DNA from: Sphaeramia orbicularis
Taxonomy: Eukaryota; Chordata; Actinopteri; Kurtiformes; Apogonidae
Assembly: GCF_902148855.1 (NCBI RefSeq)
Contig: NC_043957.1
Location: 53,045,788 to 53,109,787, forward strand
Reading direction: 5' to 3'
Length of the DNA: 64,000 bases
The translations under genes were made by a program, and so were the position numbers. This document shows positions 12,901-22,890 of this stretch, one piece after another. Position 1 is the stretch's first letter; every line of letters begins with the position of its first letter. Under the pieces are notes generated by a model, which had not been told where the DNA came from, did no database searches, and was given only the letters and a program-made list of their open reading frames with translations.

Positions 12901-14655
12901 GCACTTCCCTCTGAACGCATTCAGCTCCTGTTCTTAAACAAACAGAGAGACTTTCTGAAGCCATTCTTGACAACATTAGAATCATGGCTCCATCTCTGAT
13001 GCTGTGTCAAAACCAATTAACTGAAAAACCTGTGTTTGACTGTCACTGGTCGTGTGCGTGTGTGTGATGCTGCACCTCCAGCAGCAGTTTGAGTGTGTGA
13101 TCGTCTTTGATCCTGCCTTCACAGCGGGCAACGGCAGCCAGGTTGGTGAACCAAACACAGGGGATCCAGTATTTGTTATAAGGAGAGTGGAGGCCTTCGA
13201 ATTTCTTCCTTTCTTCTCTTGTCATGAATCCTGAACAAAAGCAAGTTTATGGGCGAATCTGAGACCAACAACTTGACAGAACTCGCTGTTACATCCTACT
13301 ACAATGCATGAAATGTGCCAAAAGTTAGTTAAGTTTTATTTCGAGTGCATAAAATCATCAGATAACAAAGAACAATACGACATGGACAAACAAAATTTTT
13401 GGTGCTCAAAAAAGAGTGGGAAGAAGTATAACTTGTAGTTTCCCACCCCCTTTTTACAAACTAATAAATAAATTGATTCCACTTCCTTTGCTTTGTCCAC
13501 ACACTTTTTTTTTTTTTTACTTTTTTTTTTACAACACAAAACATCCATGCAAACCATTCACCATACATTTTTTTAGTCACCTCACACACACTCAGAATTG
13601 CATAATCAACCTTTTTAATATAACTTATAATACTTACATGCACTTTAATTATATACTACAAATGCAATTATTAATAAATGTGATAATATCTCCTAATCAT
13701 GATAGTCTGTGTTAATTAATTGCAAATAGAAAATATGCAATAATATTTTATTTTATGCATTCTTCTATATTATAACTAGATATTCACTTATTCAGATGAT
13801 GTTCTATATTTTATTATATAAAAATATAAATGTGCTAAAAGTAATGTCGCATTAGAAGAAACAGATTCCTAAAAAGTTATGGAAAATAATGTTGTGCCAA
13901 GTATGTCTTATGAGGTACAGGTTCATGATACACTGGAAAAAATGCCCCTCTGAAAACAAGTAGAAAACCAAAAATTATTACAACATATTTTTGCTTGAAT
14001 TAAGCAAAAAAAAAAAAAAAAAATCTGCCAATGGAACAAGTGAAAATGATCTTGGTAAGCTTTCTTGAAAGACTATTTTCAAGATCTATTGTCTAAAAAT
14101 AAGTTCTTATATCTCACTGAAACTTACTATTTAGGTGATTCTGTCTTATTTTATTTTATTTGTTCCACAAAATTTTGGAACGAATTGTGTGTGGAGATAA
14201 AACAAATATCAAACATGATTCAGTTTTAAAAAAGATATAAAGAATTGATTCTTGAGAGGTCCAGTAATTTAATAATGACAATGAGGGCTGTTTGTTTATG
14301 GATAATGTATTTATAAATATGCTATAATTATTGAAGAAAACTGTTGAATTGTTGAGTCTGTTTGTATGAGTGTACTGCCATGATCATATTGTTGTGTATA
14401 ATTCAATTACTGCATTATGTATTTGTTGTGGTTGAATGCTGAAATTAGGAAAACTGTTGACTGTTGTATTAAGTTAGTGATAAAGGTGTAAAAACACTTG
14501 AGGGGTAGGATTAAATAAGTTTATACTTCTTCCTACTCCTTTTCCACCATGTTGCACGTACTTAAGATAGATTCTGTTCATTTAAATGTTATTTTGTTTT
14601 TGTCTTAATTTGCTTTGTTTTGTTTTATTTTGTTTTTTTGCATGTTTGAAATAAA

Positions 14656-14719
<64 letters not shown>

Positions 14720-17700
14720 AGTCTGATGAGACATTTTAGCTAGAAATGAGAAAAATACACTTGGTAAGATTTTGATTTTTTCCAGTGTAACTGTATTTTA
14801 TCATTTGTGAGTTTCACAATGTGCCTGTCTGTGATTTCTCCTACACTTGCTGTTGTAGAGAATGTACAAGAAAGGAAATAACACACAGTTAGGAGGTGAA
14901 TGTGTGATCATTCCATCAGCAGCGATTTCTGTCACCGCATGAACACAGTGTGAAAAAACTTCAATCCAACAAATATCTCCTGTCAATTAGAATGAATAAA
15001 ACTTATAGTCAGAACTCCTTTCACCTCTAATGAATACAGCAAAAGGGGTTTTAGGGTTCGTTTTCCAATTTACAATGCCATACACTAAACACATAAATAC
15101 ATTTGACACAGATATTTTTTGCTTTTGTATTGTAAATGTCATGTACGGAAGCCGATTCAACTGGTATCCTGTATTCAGTTCACTGTAAAAGGCTGCATAA
15201 AGCTACACCATACCCCTCCCTCTGCACTCACCAGCCTCCACCACATGGTCCATGGTGGGGAAGCGTTTAAAGACGGCCGTGCTGACAGAGCGGAGGATGA
15301 GGAGGGCTGACAGGCTGGCGTAGCGCATCATGGTTCGCCTCAGCAAGCGACCCCGCTCATCGCTGCCCTGGAGGCCGCCCGACAGAATGCACATGAGCCT
15401 GTCAGGGAGGGGGATGCTAGTGTACTGGCTCCACCACCGGTTCACCACCAGGGTCACATAGAAACCTGCTCCGAACAGTGAAGACGCAGCAAATATCAGA
15501 CCGGTTCCAATGTTCAGGTTTTTTTTGGCAAATATTGTTTTCTTGGTAGAAGAAATAGAATCTAACAGGGAATATATGTACACAAGGGTCCTCAGCAAAG
15601 AAATATTTTAGATTTTGACCTGACTCTTCCCTTTTTTTTACTTAGAATCACACATTTTGGCAAACTGTAGTCAGGGAGTACATTTTTTTTTTTTTTTTTT
15701 GCTGTGATGCAACAATAGGAAAACAGCCAAAAAACTCTTGGCTACAAGTTCACACCAAGTACATTTTCTGGCTCTAAATTAAAGGAAAACAACTTAAGGT
15801 AAAAGTGGCAGCATCTGGCAAATATCTTTATTAATCTATACATGTTTTAGTTTAACCTATATTTAACCAGGAAGGACTCACTGAGATTAAAAAAAAAAAA
15901 GTACTTTATGTCAGAGACTATATAGAGGAAACATTTTGTGCTGTTTATTTTATAATATTAGATTGTATGTGGCATTTTAATTTAGTGAATATTGAATTGT
16001 GCTGTATATATGTTTAATAAATGGTTACATTAAGCACTAAATGTTGCCAGACAGTGGTTCATCACACACTGTATTAGGCTACAATAGGTTTTAGCTGATT
16101 ATGTAAATGCATTAAGAACAATCCACAAAAGAAAAAGACAGCTACAGATATAGACAAAAATAATTGTAGGAGCTATTTGTCTATTTAGTTTTTGGTTCAA
16201 AGTTAATTTACTTTTTTGTTTAGTATTAAAGGATTTTTTTTTGCTAATTGTTTATTTTTGATTGTTTGCTTTTTTTGTTTATTTAATATTTAGATTTTTT
16301 TTTTTCAACTCTCATGGTTAATACTTTCATTCGTCATCATTTAGCAAATTTTGTTTTTGTTTTTCTTATTGGTTTAGACCGTGGGCACCTGGGCATAAAT
16401 AGGCAGCACCAAGAGGGACCAGCATGCACCTGGGTGGGCCTATGGTTATTTCCCAGTCAGTCACTGTCAGTCAATCAGTCAGGATGAGCAGGAGAGGCAG
16501 CAAATAGGCCTTAATTGTTATTTTCTTGCAAAAGCTGAGAATAAAACACCTGAAACATACGACAAACAAAAAGTTACGGATATTTCTTTTTTTATTTTTT
16601 GTCTTTTTTTTTTGTCATTTTTGCCATTTGTAAATAAAACTATGTTTGGTCATTAAAAAATGTGTTTCAATGCAATTCACACAAAAAAAAAGTTAAAAGC
16701 GCTGTGCAAGAATCCCAACTGAAAAAAGTAGCCCAAAAATTTACAATATCCTTGACTTTTTCTTTGTGGTGTACATCTATGGTATGGACATTATGTTTTT
16801 GACTGTGTAAACCACAAACCCATGGTGCATTTACTGGTTATTTGAGTTATATTAAAGTCTTAAGTTCAGTCACTTTTAAGTTGGTTTAAATTTGATGACA
16901 AATACTCACTACATTAATGAAGCAACTTTTTATGTCCCCTTTTAAATCTCCTCACCTATAAGAGAGATGTCTCTGAGCATACTTTCCATGAATAACCTAT
17001 GATGAGTTGTGTACATCCCTCGCTGTTCATTTCATTCATATAGTAGATATCAAGGATGCCATCATCCTGCTTAACTGGGGTCTGTTTCCTACACCAGCAG
17101 GTACAGGAAAAAAGCCCAGAACATCATGGATGATACCAGCCACCCACACACAGGGTCTTTTTACCCTTCTCCCATCAGGCAGGAGATTGCGGCGTATACA
17201 AGCATGGACCACCAGACTCCAAAACAGCTTTTATCCAGAGGCAGTTAGAATGATGAACTCTTGCTGAACTTGAGCCCGGAATGCACTTTAAATTGGCACT
17301 TTACTTTAATAAAACTTTTTAGTTATTTATAGGTAATTTTTAGGGGGGATGTTATTGTTATTGTTATATTATATCAGTATTTTATTATTTGTTATTTTTT
17401 CTCAGTAATTTATACTATTTACTAAATGCTGCTGACAGTCAGGGACCTGAGTACAATATTTCGTTTCTGTGTACTTTTTATATAAGATAAGTTAAGATAA
17501 GATAAGATAAGATAAGATAAGATAAGATAAGATAAGATAAGATAAGATAAGATATTCCTTTATTGATCACACAATGGGGAAATTCACAGTGTTGTCAGCA
17601 GCAAAAACATACACATAAACATACACATAAAACAAACAGTCATATAAATTTGAGTAAAAAAGTGTTTAAAAGGAGAGTGCAAATATGGTTTGATATATAT

Positions 17701-18095
17701 GATGGAATGACAATAAACTTGAATCTGAATCTGAATCTGAGATGCATCATTTGACTTACCCAGTACAAAGGACATGGGGATGAGACTGGCATAGTGGTTG
17801 CAATAAATTGCAAGCTTCTCAAAATATCTCTTCTGGTCATCATACAGGAAAAATCTGAAAGGGTACAAATGATGCATCATAATCTGTAAATCAAAGGACC
17901 TGATGTGTAAATATATCAGGCATCAGTCCTCCTCCTGACTCACCTGTATGTGATGCTGATGGCTGTGTACATGGCAAAGAAAGCCACAAACTCTTTGTAT
18001 AAAACTTTGTAGATGCTGCCTTTCCAGGCCAAAAGCAGCTTGGAGAAGCCACAGAAGCGAGCATTTGCCACTCTGGCTGTGTAGGTGACGGTCAT
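982..18095 (-). CDS. best2: Bestrophin-2, Ca2+-activated anion channel, 9 coding exons
   Basis: Coding exons (minus): 18095-17944, 17854-17760, 15465-15232, 13230-13076, 12927-12850, 7684-7532, 7430-7350, 6769-6615, 1714-982; all joins are GT-AG and in phase, giving 611 aa. The start [13 protein letters not shown] and the stretch [14 protein letters not shown] match vertebrate BEST2 more closely than BEST1. Bestrophins form pentameric plasma-membrane chloride/bicarbonate channels. Neck residues I76, F80 and F84 are kept, as is the acidic Ca2+ clasp EDDDDFE (300-306). Oddities: residue 229 is Met in HYDMISVP, where human BEST1 and BEST2 have Trp; the donor after exon 6 is GTCCTT. The last exon encodes a weakly conserved tail of about 243 residues with a run of six prolines, longer than in human BEST2 (509 aa total). 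Introns are full of mobile elements. Family assignment is certain; the paralogue call is strong. Confidence 0.95.
2385..2452 (+). repeat. Retroposon 3' tail with TTAC repeats
   Basis: The sequence AGCACTTTGTGACTGTC followed by a region resembling GCTCTATAAATAAA and then TTAC tandem repeats has the form of a fish retroposon 3' end. No coding part is recognisable next to it. Confidence 0.45.
3303..3896. mobile_element. MITE with CAGTCCCTCCAGAAAA ends
   Basis: CAGTCCCTCCAGAAAAATGC at the left is the exact inverse of the right end at 3877-3896. The 594-bp interior is AT-rich and non-coding, typical of a non-autonomous DNA transposon. I see no clean target duplication. Confidence 0.7.
3939..4334 (+). 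mobile_element. 5'-truncated LINE, RTE/Rex3-like C-terminal fragment
   Basis: This encodes the end of a non-LTR reverse transcriptase protein in one open frame: [14 protein letters not shown] at the start, [18 protein letters not shown] in the middle, then [10 protein letters not shown] and a stop, followed by a GGAT/GATG tandem tail. Perfect 11-bp target duplications GAAATCAGTGT flank it at 3928-3938 and 4335-4345. The short coding-to-tail distance and GATG tail suggest the Rex3/RTE group. A second copy is at 11552-12250. Confidence 0.85.
4453..5001 (+). mobile_element. Internally deleted Tc1/mariner-type transposon
   Basis: Inverted ends CAGGGTGGGGAAGCAAAATT are flanked by TA on both sides (4451-4452, 5002-5003), the target of Tc1/mariner elements. 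At 4599-4769 an ORF starting [18 protein letters not shown] encodes a helix-turn-helix DNA-binding head ([20 protein letters not shown]). Directly after, in the next frame, the transposase C-terminal end is readable ([20 protein letters not shown] to GGHIE, stop at about 4875). The catalytic core between them is gone, so the copy cannot move by itself. Confidence 0.9.
5014..5190. repeat. GT/GGGT-rich imperfect minisatellite
   Basis: Degenerate repeats of GTGTGGGT, GGGTCTGG and GTGTGTGG fill this stretch. The open frames across it are low-complexity and not credible as genes. Confidence 0.6.
7690..9390. other. best2 intron sequence without recognised content
   Basis: AT-rich intron between the sixth coding exon (7532-7684) and the TTAA element starting at 9396. 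I recognise no coding exon, RNA gene or defined repeat ends here. Confidence 0.5.
9554..10507. mobile_element. Non-autonomous hAT element, copy A
   Basis: It starts CAGGGGTCTCAAACATGCGG and ends GAGTTTGAGACCCCTG. The 8-bp flanks ATGTAGAT and ATGCAGCT match at six of eight positions. It is one of five copies of this family in the window and carries an extra insertion at 9735-9930. Confidence 0.8.
9735..9930. mobile_element. Short insertion with inverted ends inside hAT copy A
   Basis: CCTCTGCCAAGG near 9751 is matched by CCTTGGCGGAGG near 9913 in inverted orientation, and the segment between is absent from the other copies of this hAT family. It contains a run of Cs. Family unknown. Confidence 0.45.
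11224..12540. mobile_element. TIR element with ATGCTGCGTTCCAGGC ends, split by a LINE
   Basis: ATGCTGCGTTCCAGGC at 11224 and GCCTGGAGCGCAGCAT ending at 12540 are inverted copies with one or two differences. The interior is non-coding except for the nested LINE at 11552-12250. It lies in a best2 intron. Confidence 0.65.
11552..12250 (-). mobile_element. 5'-truncated LINE, RTE/Rex3-like, minus strand
   Basis: Reading on the minus strand it encodes the thumb and C-terminal part of a reverse transcriptase protein: [17 protein letters not shown] and [16 protein letters not shown], then [20 protein letters not shown] to LLPPRPGPG. The two parts are in different frames, meeting near 11975, so it is frameshifted. 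The tail is GATG repeats. Perfect 9-bp target duplications TTGCACTCA flank it (11543-11551 and 12251-12259). It is longer than the related copy at 3939-4334. Confidence 0.88.
13325..13600 (-). repeat. Retroposon 3'-end fragment, minus strand
   Basis: Read on the minus strand, AAGTTATACTTCTTCCCACT and a tail CGAAATAAAAC resemble the segment near 14515-14655 on the plus strand. Both look like 3' ends of one LINE-like retroposon. No coding part is visible. Confidence 0.4.
13929..14789. mobile_element. Palindromic MITE, interrupted by a retroposon
   Basis: TACACTGGAAAAAA at the left and TTTTTTCCAGTGTA at the right are inverted ends. The arms carry AAGTTCTTATATCTCACTG and ACAAGTGAAAAT motifs shared with the elements at 44155-44970. 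About 14155-14717 is foreign: it contains TTTATACTTCTTCCTACTCC, an AATAAA and a GAAA tail, as expected for a retroposon 3' end. Confidence 0.65.
14655..14720. repeat. (GAAA)n microsatellite
   Basis: About sixteen GAAA units directly after an AATAAA, apparently the expanded tail of the retroposon inserted in the palindromic MITE. Confidence 0.9.
15600..17000. other. best2 intron, AT-rich, little recognised
   Basis: Homopolymer-rich intron. A short stretch at about 15855-15890 reads on the minus strand as the tail of the LINE type seen at 59633-60053 (ATCTCAGTGAG then CCTGGTTAAATA). Otherwise nothing is identifiable. Confidence 0.4.
17007..17480 (+). mobile_element. LINE 3'-end fragment
   Basis: The 86-codon ORF at 17007-17267 contains [20 protein letters not shown] and [16 protein letters not shown], a sequence typical of the C-terminal end of fish LINE proteins, followed by an AT-rich 3' untranslated region ending near the GATAA repeat. 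It is 5'-truncated. Clade not certain (CR1/L2/Rex1 group likely). Confidence 0.6.
17483..17553. repeat. (GATAA)n microsatellite
   Basis: Roughly fourteen GATAA units. The flank at 17554-17590 reads on the minus strand as GAATTTCCCCATTGTGTGAT then CAATAAAGG, a retroposon tail, so two retroposon ends appear to meet at this repeat. Confidence 0.85.
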
Positions 18096-18429
18096 TGGTG
18101 ACAGACAGATTACTGGTCCTCAGAATAAAACAACTGCGAACTATGAAATACATAAGCTCATGTCATTACACCTGCAGGTTCAGGCTCAGATGGGTCATGC
18201 TGGGGACAGGAGGTCAAACTGATGTGAACAGCATTTTCATCAGTCTCATCAAGTCTTGTTCCACATCAAACTTCTACTGGATTTGGCTCAAAGGAAATTT
18301 CTTCTTACCTTTAGTAGTGTGTAGTCTTGGTGGATGGGAATTACTCAGCGTATCTCTGTGCGTAATTTGTGCCACTGGACAAATAAATGAATATCCTTCC
18401 TTAATTTCATAACCCTCTCTGTGTTTACC

Positions 18430-18720
18430 AATACTGTTTTCCTAAAAAGCGCATAACCCTGCTGTCCCTCGGCGTCAGCTCGGTCGTCTGCATGGCAGTA
18501 ATCCTCGGAGCCTCCTCGGTATACATCCATTGGTCAGTGCGCCCCGGGGTAAATCCCCAAAACGGGAAGGAGGAGCTCGTTAACGCGGCCCCCGACCGGC
18601 AGAGCGCGGCCTGGTGATGGACTACAAGCGACAGGGCGCAGCGCCGGGGCCCAAGGAGCGCACGGTCCAGCAAGAGATTACGGAACAGGAGCCACTGGAC
18701 CATGGAGAACTTTCGTGTCA
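18430..18720 (-). promoter_or_regulatory. CpG-rich candidate first exon/promoter of best2
   Basis: A GC- and CpG-rich island upstream of the best2 start codon. On the minus strand a donor-like TTG|GTAAAC occurs at 18429/18428 and an acceptor-like TTTTATTCTGAG|G at 18119, which would join a noncoding first exon here to the ATG exon. This is inferred from composition and splice-like signals only. Confidence 0.45.
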
Positions 18721-18910
18721 AGTGATACGAAAACAACAGCCTATTTCCCCGGCTATAGGTTTATAAGTTGTTATGTGACAAATAATGCTCATAGTAATTT
18801 GCTGGAAGTAAGAGTTAAATGACTTTGAATAAAATAAGAAATAAACTCCAGTGAGTCTGCGCGTACACGTTCAGATCCACTGGACCAGTACCAGTTTAAA
18901 GTACTTGTAC

Positions 18911-19564
18911 CACAGGTGTCAAACATGCGGCCCGGGGGCCAAATCCGGCCCACCAAAGGTTCCAATCTGGCCCGTGGCATGATTTTATGGAGTGCGAAAA
19001 TTACACTGAAAATATTAACAGTGAAAGGTGTTGAACTGGTTTTAGCCCAATGTGATCTAAAGTCAAATAACAGTCTAATAACCCTTACAATAAAATGTGA
19101 ACAACCAGAAAATTAAGTACAATTTTAACAATATTCTGTCTGTTACTAAATGTTTTGTGGATTTGTAGATCTGATTAGTAAATTGTGTTAATGAGTTGAC
19201 ACATAATATTGTAGACATTCTTATTTTAGTTACACATTCCAAACTTCAAAATTTCAACAATATTATGTTTGTGTAACATTGTGTGTAAATGCACATGTAC
19301 AAGTGATAAATTGAGGCATAGTATTGTTAAAATTTAGCTTATTTTTCTTAAGAAATAAAAAAAATTTTCTGGTTATTCACATCTTTTTGTGAAACAATAG
19401 TATGTAAATGTAAATATTTTCATAATTTAATGTTTTTTATTGCACTAAAATGAAGAGATCTCATTATTTATAGGTTTTGAAGCTAGAATTTTAATGGTTT
19501 GGCTCACTTGAGATCGAATTGGGCTGAATGTGGCCCCTGAACTAAAATGAGTTTGACACCCCTG
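18911..19564. mobile_element. Non-autonomous hAT element, copy B, perfect 8-bp duplication
   Basis: It begins CACAGGTGTCAAACATGCGG and ends ATGAGTTTGACACCCCTG. The 8-bp sequence ACTTGTAC flanks both sides exactly (18903-18910, 19565-19572), which identifies a hAT-type insertion and fixes both ends. Confidence 0.9.
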
Positions 19565-19780
19565 ACTTGTACCTTGCTTGAATATTTTCATTTTCTATCA
19601 CCTTCACGTTATATTACATTTTTTTCTCCAATACATGTGTCTGACTTAACCAGTGAAGTTTCCAAATGTGTGATTGTGTATGTAGTGATAAACTGAAGGA
19701 TCATGAGTTTCTTTAATGGGTTGTCCAATGTTTCTTCCTTCTATTAGATTAGATAGAACTTCGTTAAGTTTATTTATTAA

Positions 19781-20930
19781 CCCATAAAGACCCAAATATA
19801 CACCAGTGACCAAAATCATCTGTTGATATAAACTGTTTCACCTGTTGATCCACTCATCCTATCAATCCATGTAAATATTTGATGTAAAATGCAGTTTGTC
19901 ATCTTTTCATGGTCATCAGATATGACCCATTTGGACGTTTACAGCACAGGTGTTAAACATGCGGCCCGGGGGCCAAAACCAGCCCACCAAAGTTTCCAAT
20001 CCGGCCCATGGATGAATTGGCAAAGTGCAAGTTACAGCAACAAACTCAAAAATAACATCATAATAACCTATAAATAATGACCACACCATTTTTTTTCCTC
20101 TTTGATTTAGTGCAAAAAACATTAAATTATGAAAATATTTACATTAAGAAACTATTCCTTAACAATAAAATGTGAATAACCTGAACAAATATGAACTACC
20201 TGAAATGTCTAAAGAAAATGAGGTGCAATTTTAACAATATTTTGCCTGTTACTAAATGTTTTGTGCCTTCGTAGATCTGATCTGTAATGCACATGTAGCC
20301 TATAATTAAGTCAAGGCATAATATTGATAAAATTGTACTTATATTTCTTAACAAATTTAATTTTTTCAGGTTATTCGCATCCTTTTTGTTTGGATAGTTT
20401 TTGTTTGGCATAATTGAACGTTATTTTTTGCACTAAAACAATTCGGAGTTGTCATTATTTATTGGCTGTCATGCCATTATTTTGCTGGTCCGGCCCACTT
20501 CAGATTAAATTGGGCTGAATGTGGCCCCTAGGAGAAAATGAGTTTGACACCCCTGGTTTAGAGGTTCCGTAGTTGCCATGGAAACACCGTCATCTTCTAC
20601 AACTTTGATTCACCAGTGAAACCCATGGAGCTGGATCAATGACAGTGGATGGAGACACCTGGTTTATGATCAGTTAATGATATATTTTACAGACAAAATC
20701 ACTTTTTCTTGAGTTTTCTCTGTTTTTTTGTATGATAACCCTCAAATGTAATCTCAGCATGATGATTAAAGGACAAGATCAGTAAGTTAAATATAGGAAA
20801 ACACCTGATTTTCACTGGAAAAAATGCAAAATACAGAGGATAATATTATAATAAATGGTGATAAATTCCCTGAGAAAGGTTATATCGGAAGAAAAAATTA
20901 TTTTGGAACTGCCACAAAAGTAGCACTGGG
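19781..20930. mobile_element. piggyBac-like TTAA MITE, second copy, with nested hAT
   Basis: The left end CCCATAAAGACCCA and right end CACTGGG are flanked by TTAA (19777-19780, 20931-20934). Its interior matches the element at 9396-10841 in inverted orientation, for example the segments around GATGACCATGAAAAGATGAC. The right end is more diverged. Confidence 0.75.
19945..20555. mobile_element. Non-autonomous hAT element, copy C
   Basis: It starts CACAGGTGTTAAACATGCGG and ends GAGTTTGACACCCCTG, flanked by GTTTACAG (19937-19944) and GTTTAGAG (20556-20563), seven of eight identical. It lies inside the TTAA element at 19781-20930. Confidence 0.85.
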
Positions 20931-21501
20931 TTAAATTTGTGTCACAGATAAAGAAAAATAAAGTTAAAGTGTTGGTTTACGGTTTCTAATAAACAAATTT
21001 GGGTCAAAATATGAATTGAGAGAATGAAAGAAAAGTAATATTTGAACTACCAGTTAAAAGCAGTCTACAGATTAAATACAGTGACTTTTCAGATTCTTTC
21101 TAGTGTACAATTCATTCATGTAATTACTGTAAATACATGTACATAGACATATATATGTGTACACTGTAACACTTCATGTATCTGCAATTTAAGTCAACCT
21201 CCACTTTTTTTAAGATATTTTGGGGACTGGGAGATACTTAAGACTTTCAAGGCCTACAGTGCTTCTACAATACATGCAGTTGATTTGCTGCTGTTGCACT
21301 ATGTTATCATTAATTATATGAAAGTCAGTCTTGCGTGATCTAACTGTAAAGGTTAACTGAGGTCACATGCTCTGTCAAAGTAAATCTGCAGTGTGTTCAG
21401 GTTATGGGTGTGTGCTCTACTCCAGTGAAAGGAGGGGCTTAAGCGGTGGACAGATCAAAAGAAAACACCACCAAAAGACTGTCGGCTGAGGCAAGTCTGT
21501 T

Positions 21502-21507
21502 TTTATT
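21502..21507 (-). terminator. Candidate get3 polyadenylation signal
   Basis: TTTATT on the plus strand reads AATAAA on the minus strand about 1.4 kb after the get3 stop codon. It is a candidate only; the 3' untranslated region between it and 22890 contains GA-rich and poly(A) stretches. Confidence 0.35.
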
Positions 21508-22890
21508 TAACATCTGCAACTTAATTTAAAAGATAATCTATAGAAAAACAGATTCTTATTGACTCAAAAGCATTCAGTGACAGAGGAAGGGGTATGATGC
21601 TTTTGTTTGAGGATGCACTGCCCTGTCATCTATTCTTTCAGGATATATCAGTTAACACAAGCAGGACTAACACGAGCCAATCAAGAGTCCAGTTTCTCTT
21701 AAATGTGACTGGGTCTGTTTCACCATTCATTTGATCAGGCAACATTCAATTTTTTTAAATTGACAAAACACCTACTAAGGCTACTAATAGTCCTTTCATA
21801 GCGTTCCCACAAGTGTTCAGCAGAGGATGGATAGGAAATGTCTGACAATGAAAGCTTCTGATGATTTCTATGAGAACTGAGTATTTGTGGTTCAGCCACC
21901 ATCAGCCAACTCTGTAAGGTTCTGGCCCCAAAAATATCACACTTGGACTTTTGCCAAGCTTTGAATCTCTTTCACAACAAAAGCAATCCGATCAATCTCC
22001 AAACATGAACTATGTGTAGAAGTCACAGTGACTTCAAATACTTAGAGGTTATTAAGACTGTCCAGTATTAACAGTCCACAACACTCCTAATTTGACTTCT
22101 GTTTGAGGAACTGCTCTAATGCATGTGGCAAAGTAGGGTTTGGGTGATGAACAAATGGTCAAAGATGTACTTCAATCTGATTTTGTAGTCTTGGAGGAAA
22201 AAAAAAAAAAAAAAAAAAAGACAGCCTTGTCAAAAATTTTTTTACTGAAGACCAAAGGCCACTCCATTTCTTTTATTCAAGGTCATAGTGTTTTTAACTG
22301 CCTTGCCGTCACAGCCTGAATTTGTATTGAAATTCCAGACCGTTTCAAGGGAGGAAATCAGATTTTAAATCAAACTGAAGAACAGACACAGCCATCAAAC
22401 AACACAGAATTACCAAGGCGTACACATCAAACCACCTGAAAGCCGTTACATCCACAGCATCGTCACTGGAAAACATCTGAGGCTGGAAATCGCAAAAGGA
22501 TGCAGGAGAAGAGGTTTGTCTTCAGGAGAGAGTAAAATGCTTTTATGTGGAAATAGTATGACTGCCACACAGAGGATATGAATGAACAGAACATGAAGTG
22601 AAAGTAACGAAAGTACAATCATGTACTGCTGTATCTCTTTAACAATATGGATGTGTGTTTAGGATTTCATCAGCTCCCCTTCTTGACAAGCGTGCACCTT
22701 TTTGCACCGGTGAGCACGCTCTGTTTCAGATGACAGGGCTGAGGGGGTTCTGGTTTGAGGTTGAGGTTCGTTCTGGGGGGGAGCTGAGAGGAGGTGAGTT
22801 CACACTGTAGAGATGTGTGGTCTGAAGAGGGGAGGAGAGGAGGGGGAAGAAGAGGAGAAAGAGGAAGAGGAGGTCCTGCAATGAGGGAAA

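Larger units (their letters stand above)
18740..21495. other. best2-get3 intergenic region
   Basis: About half of this interval is transposon-derived (hAT copy 18911-19564; TTAA element 19781-20930 containing another hAT copy). The rest, including 20935-21480, is AT-rich with no ORF I believe. Confidence 0.6.

Noticed and set aside
18405-18617. Plus-strand open frame containing KKRITLLSLGVSSVVCMAVI, which looks like a membrane segment
   Set aside because: There is no upstream ATG and the region is better explained as the CpG-rich best2 leader on the minus strand. I recognise no family. It could be revisited with RNA data.
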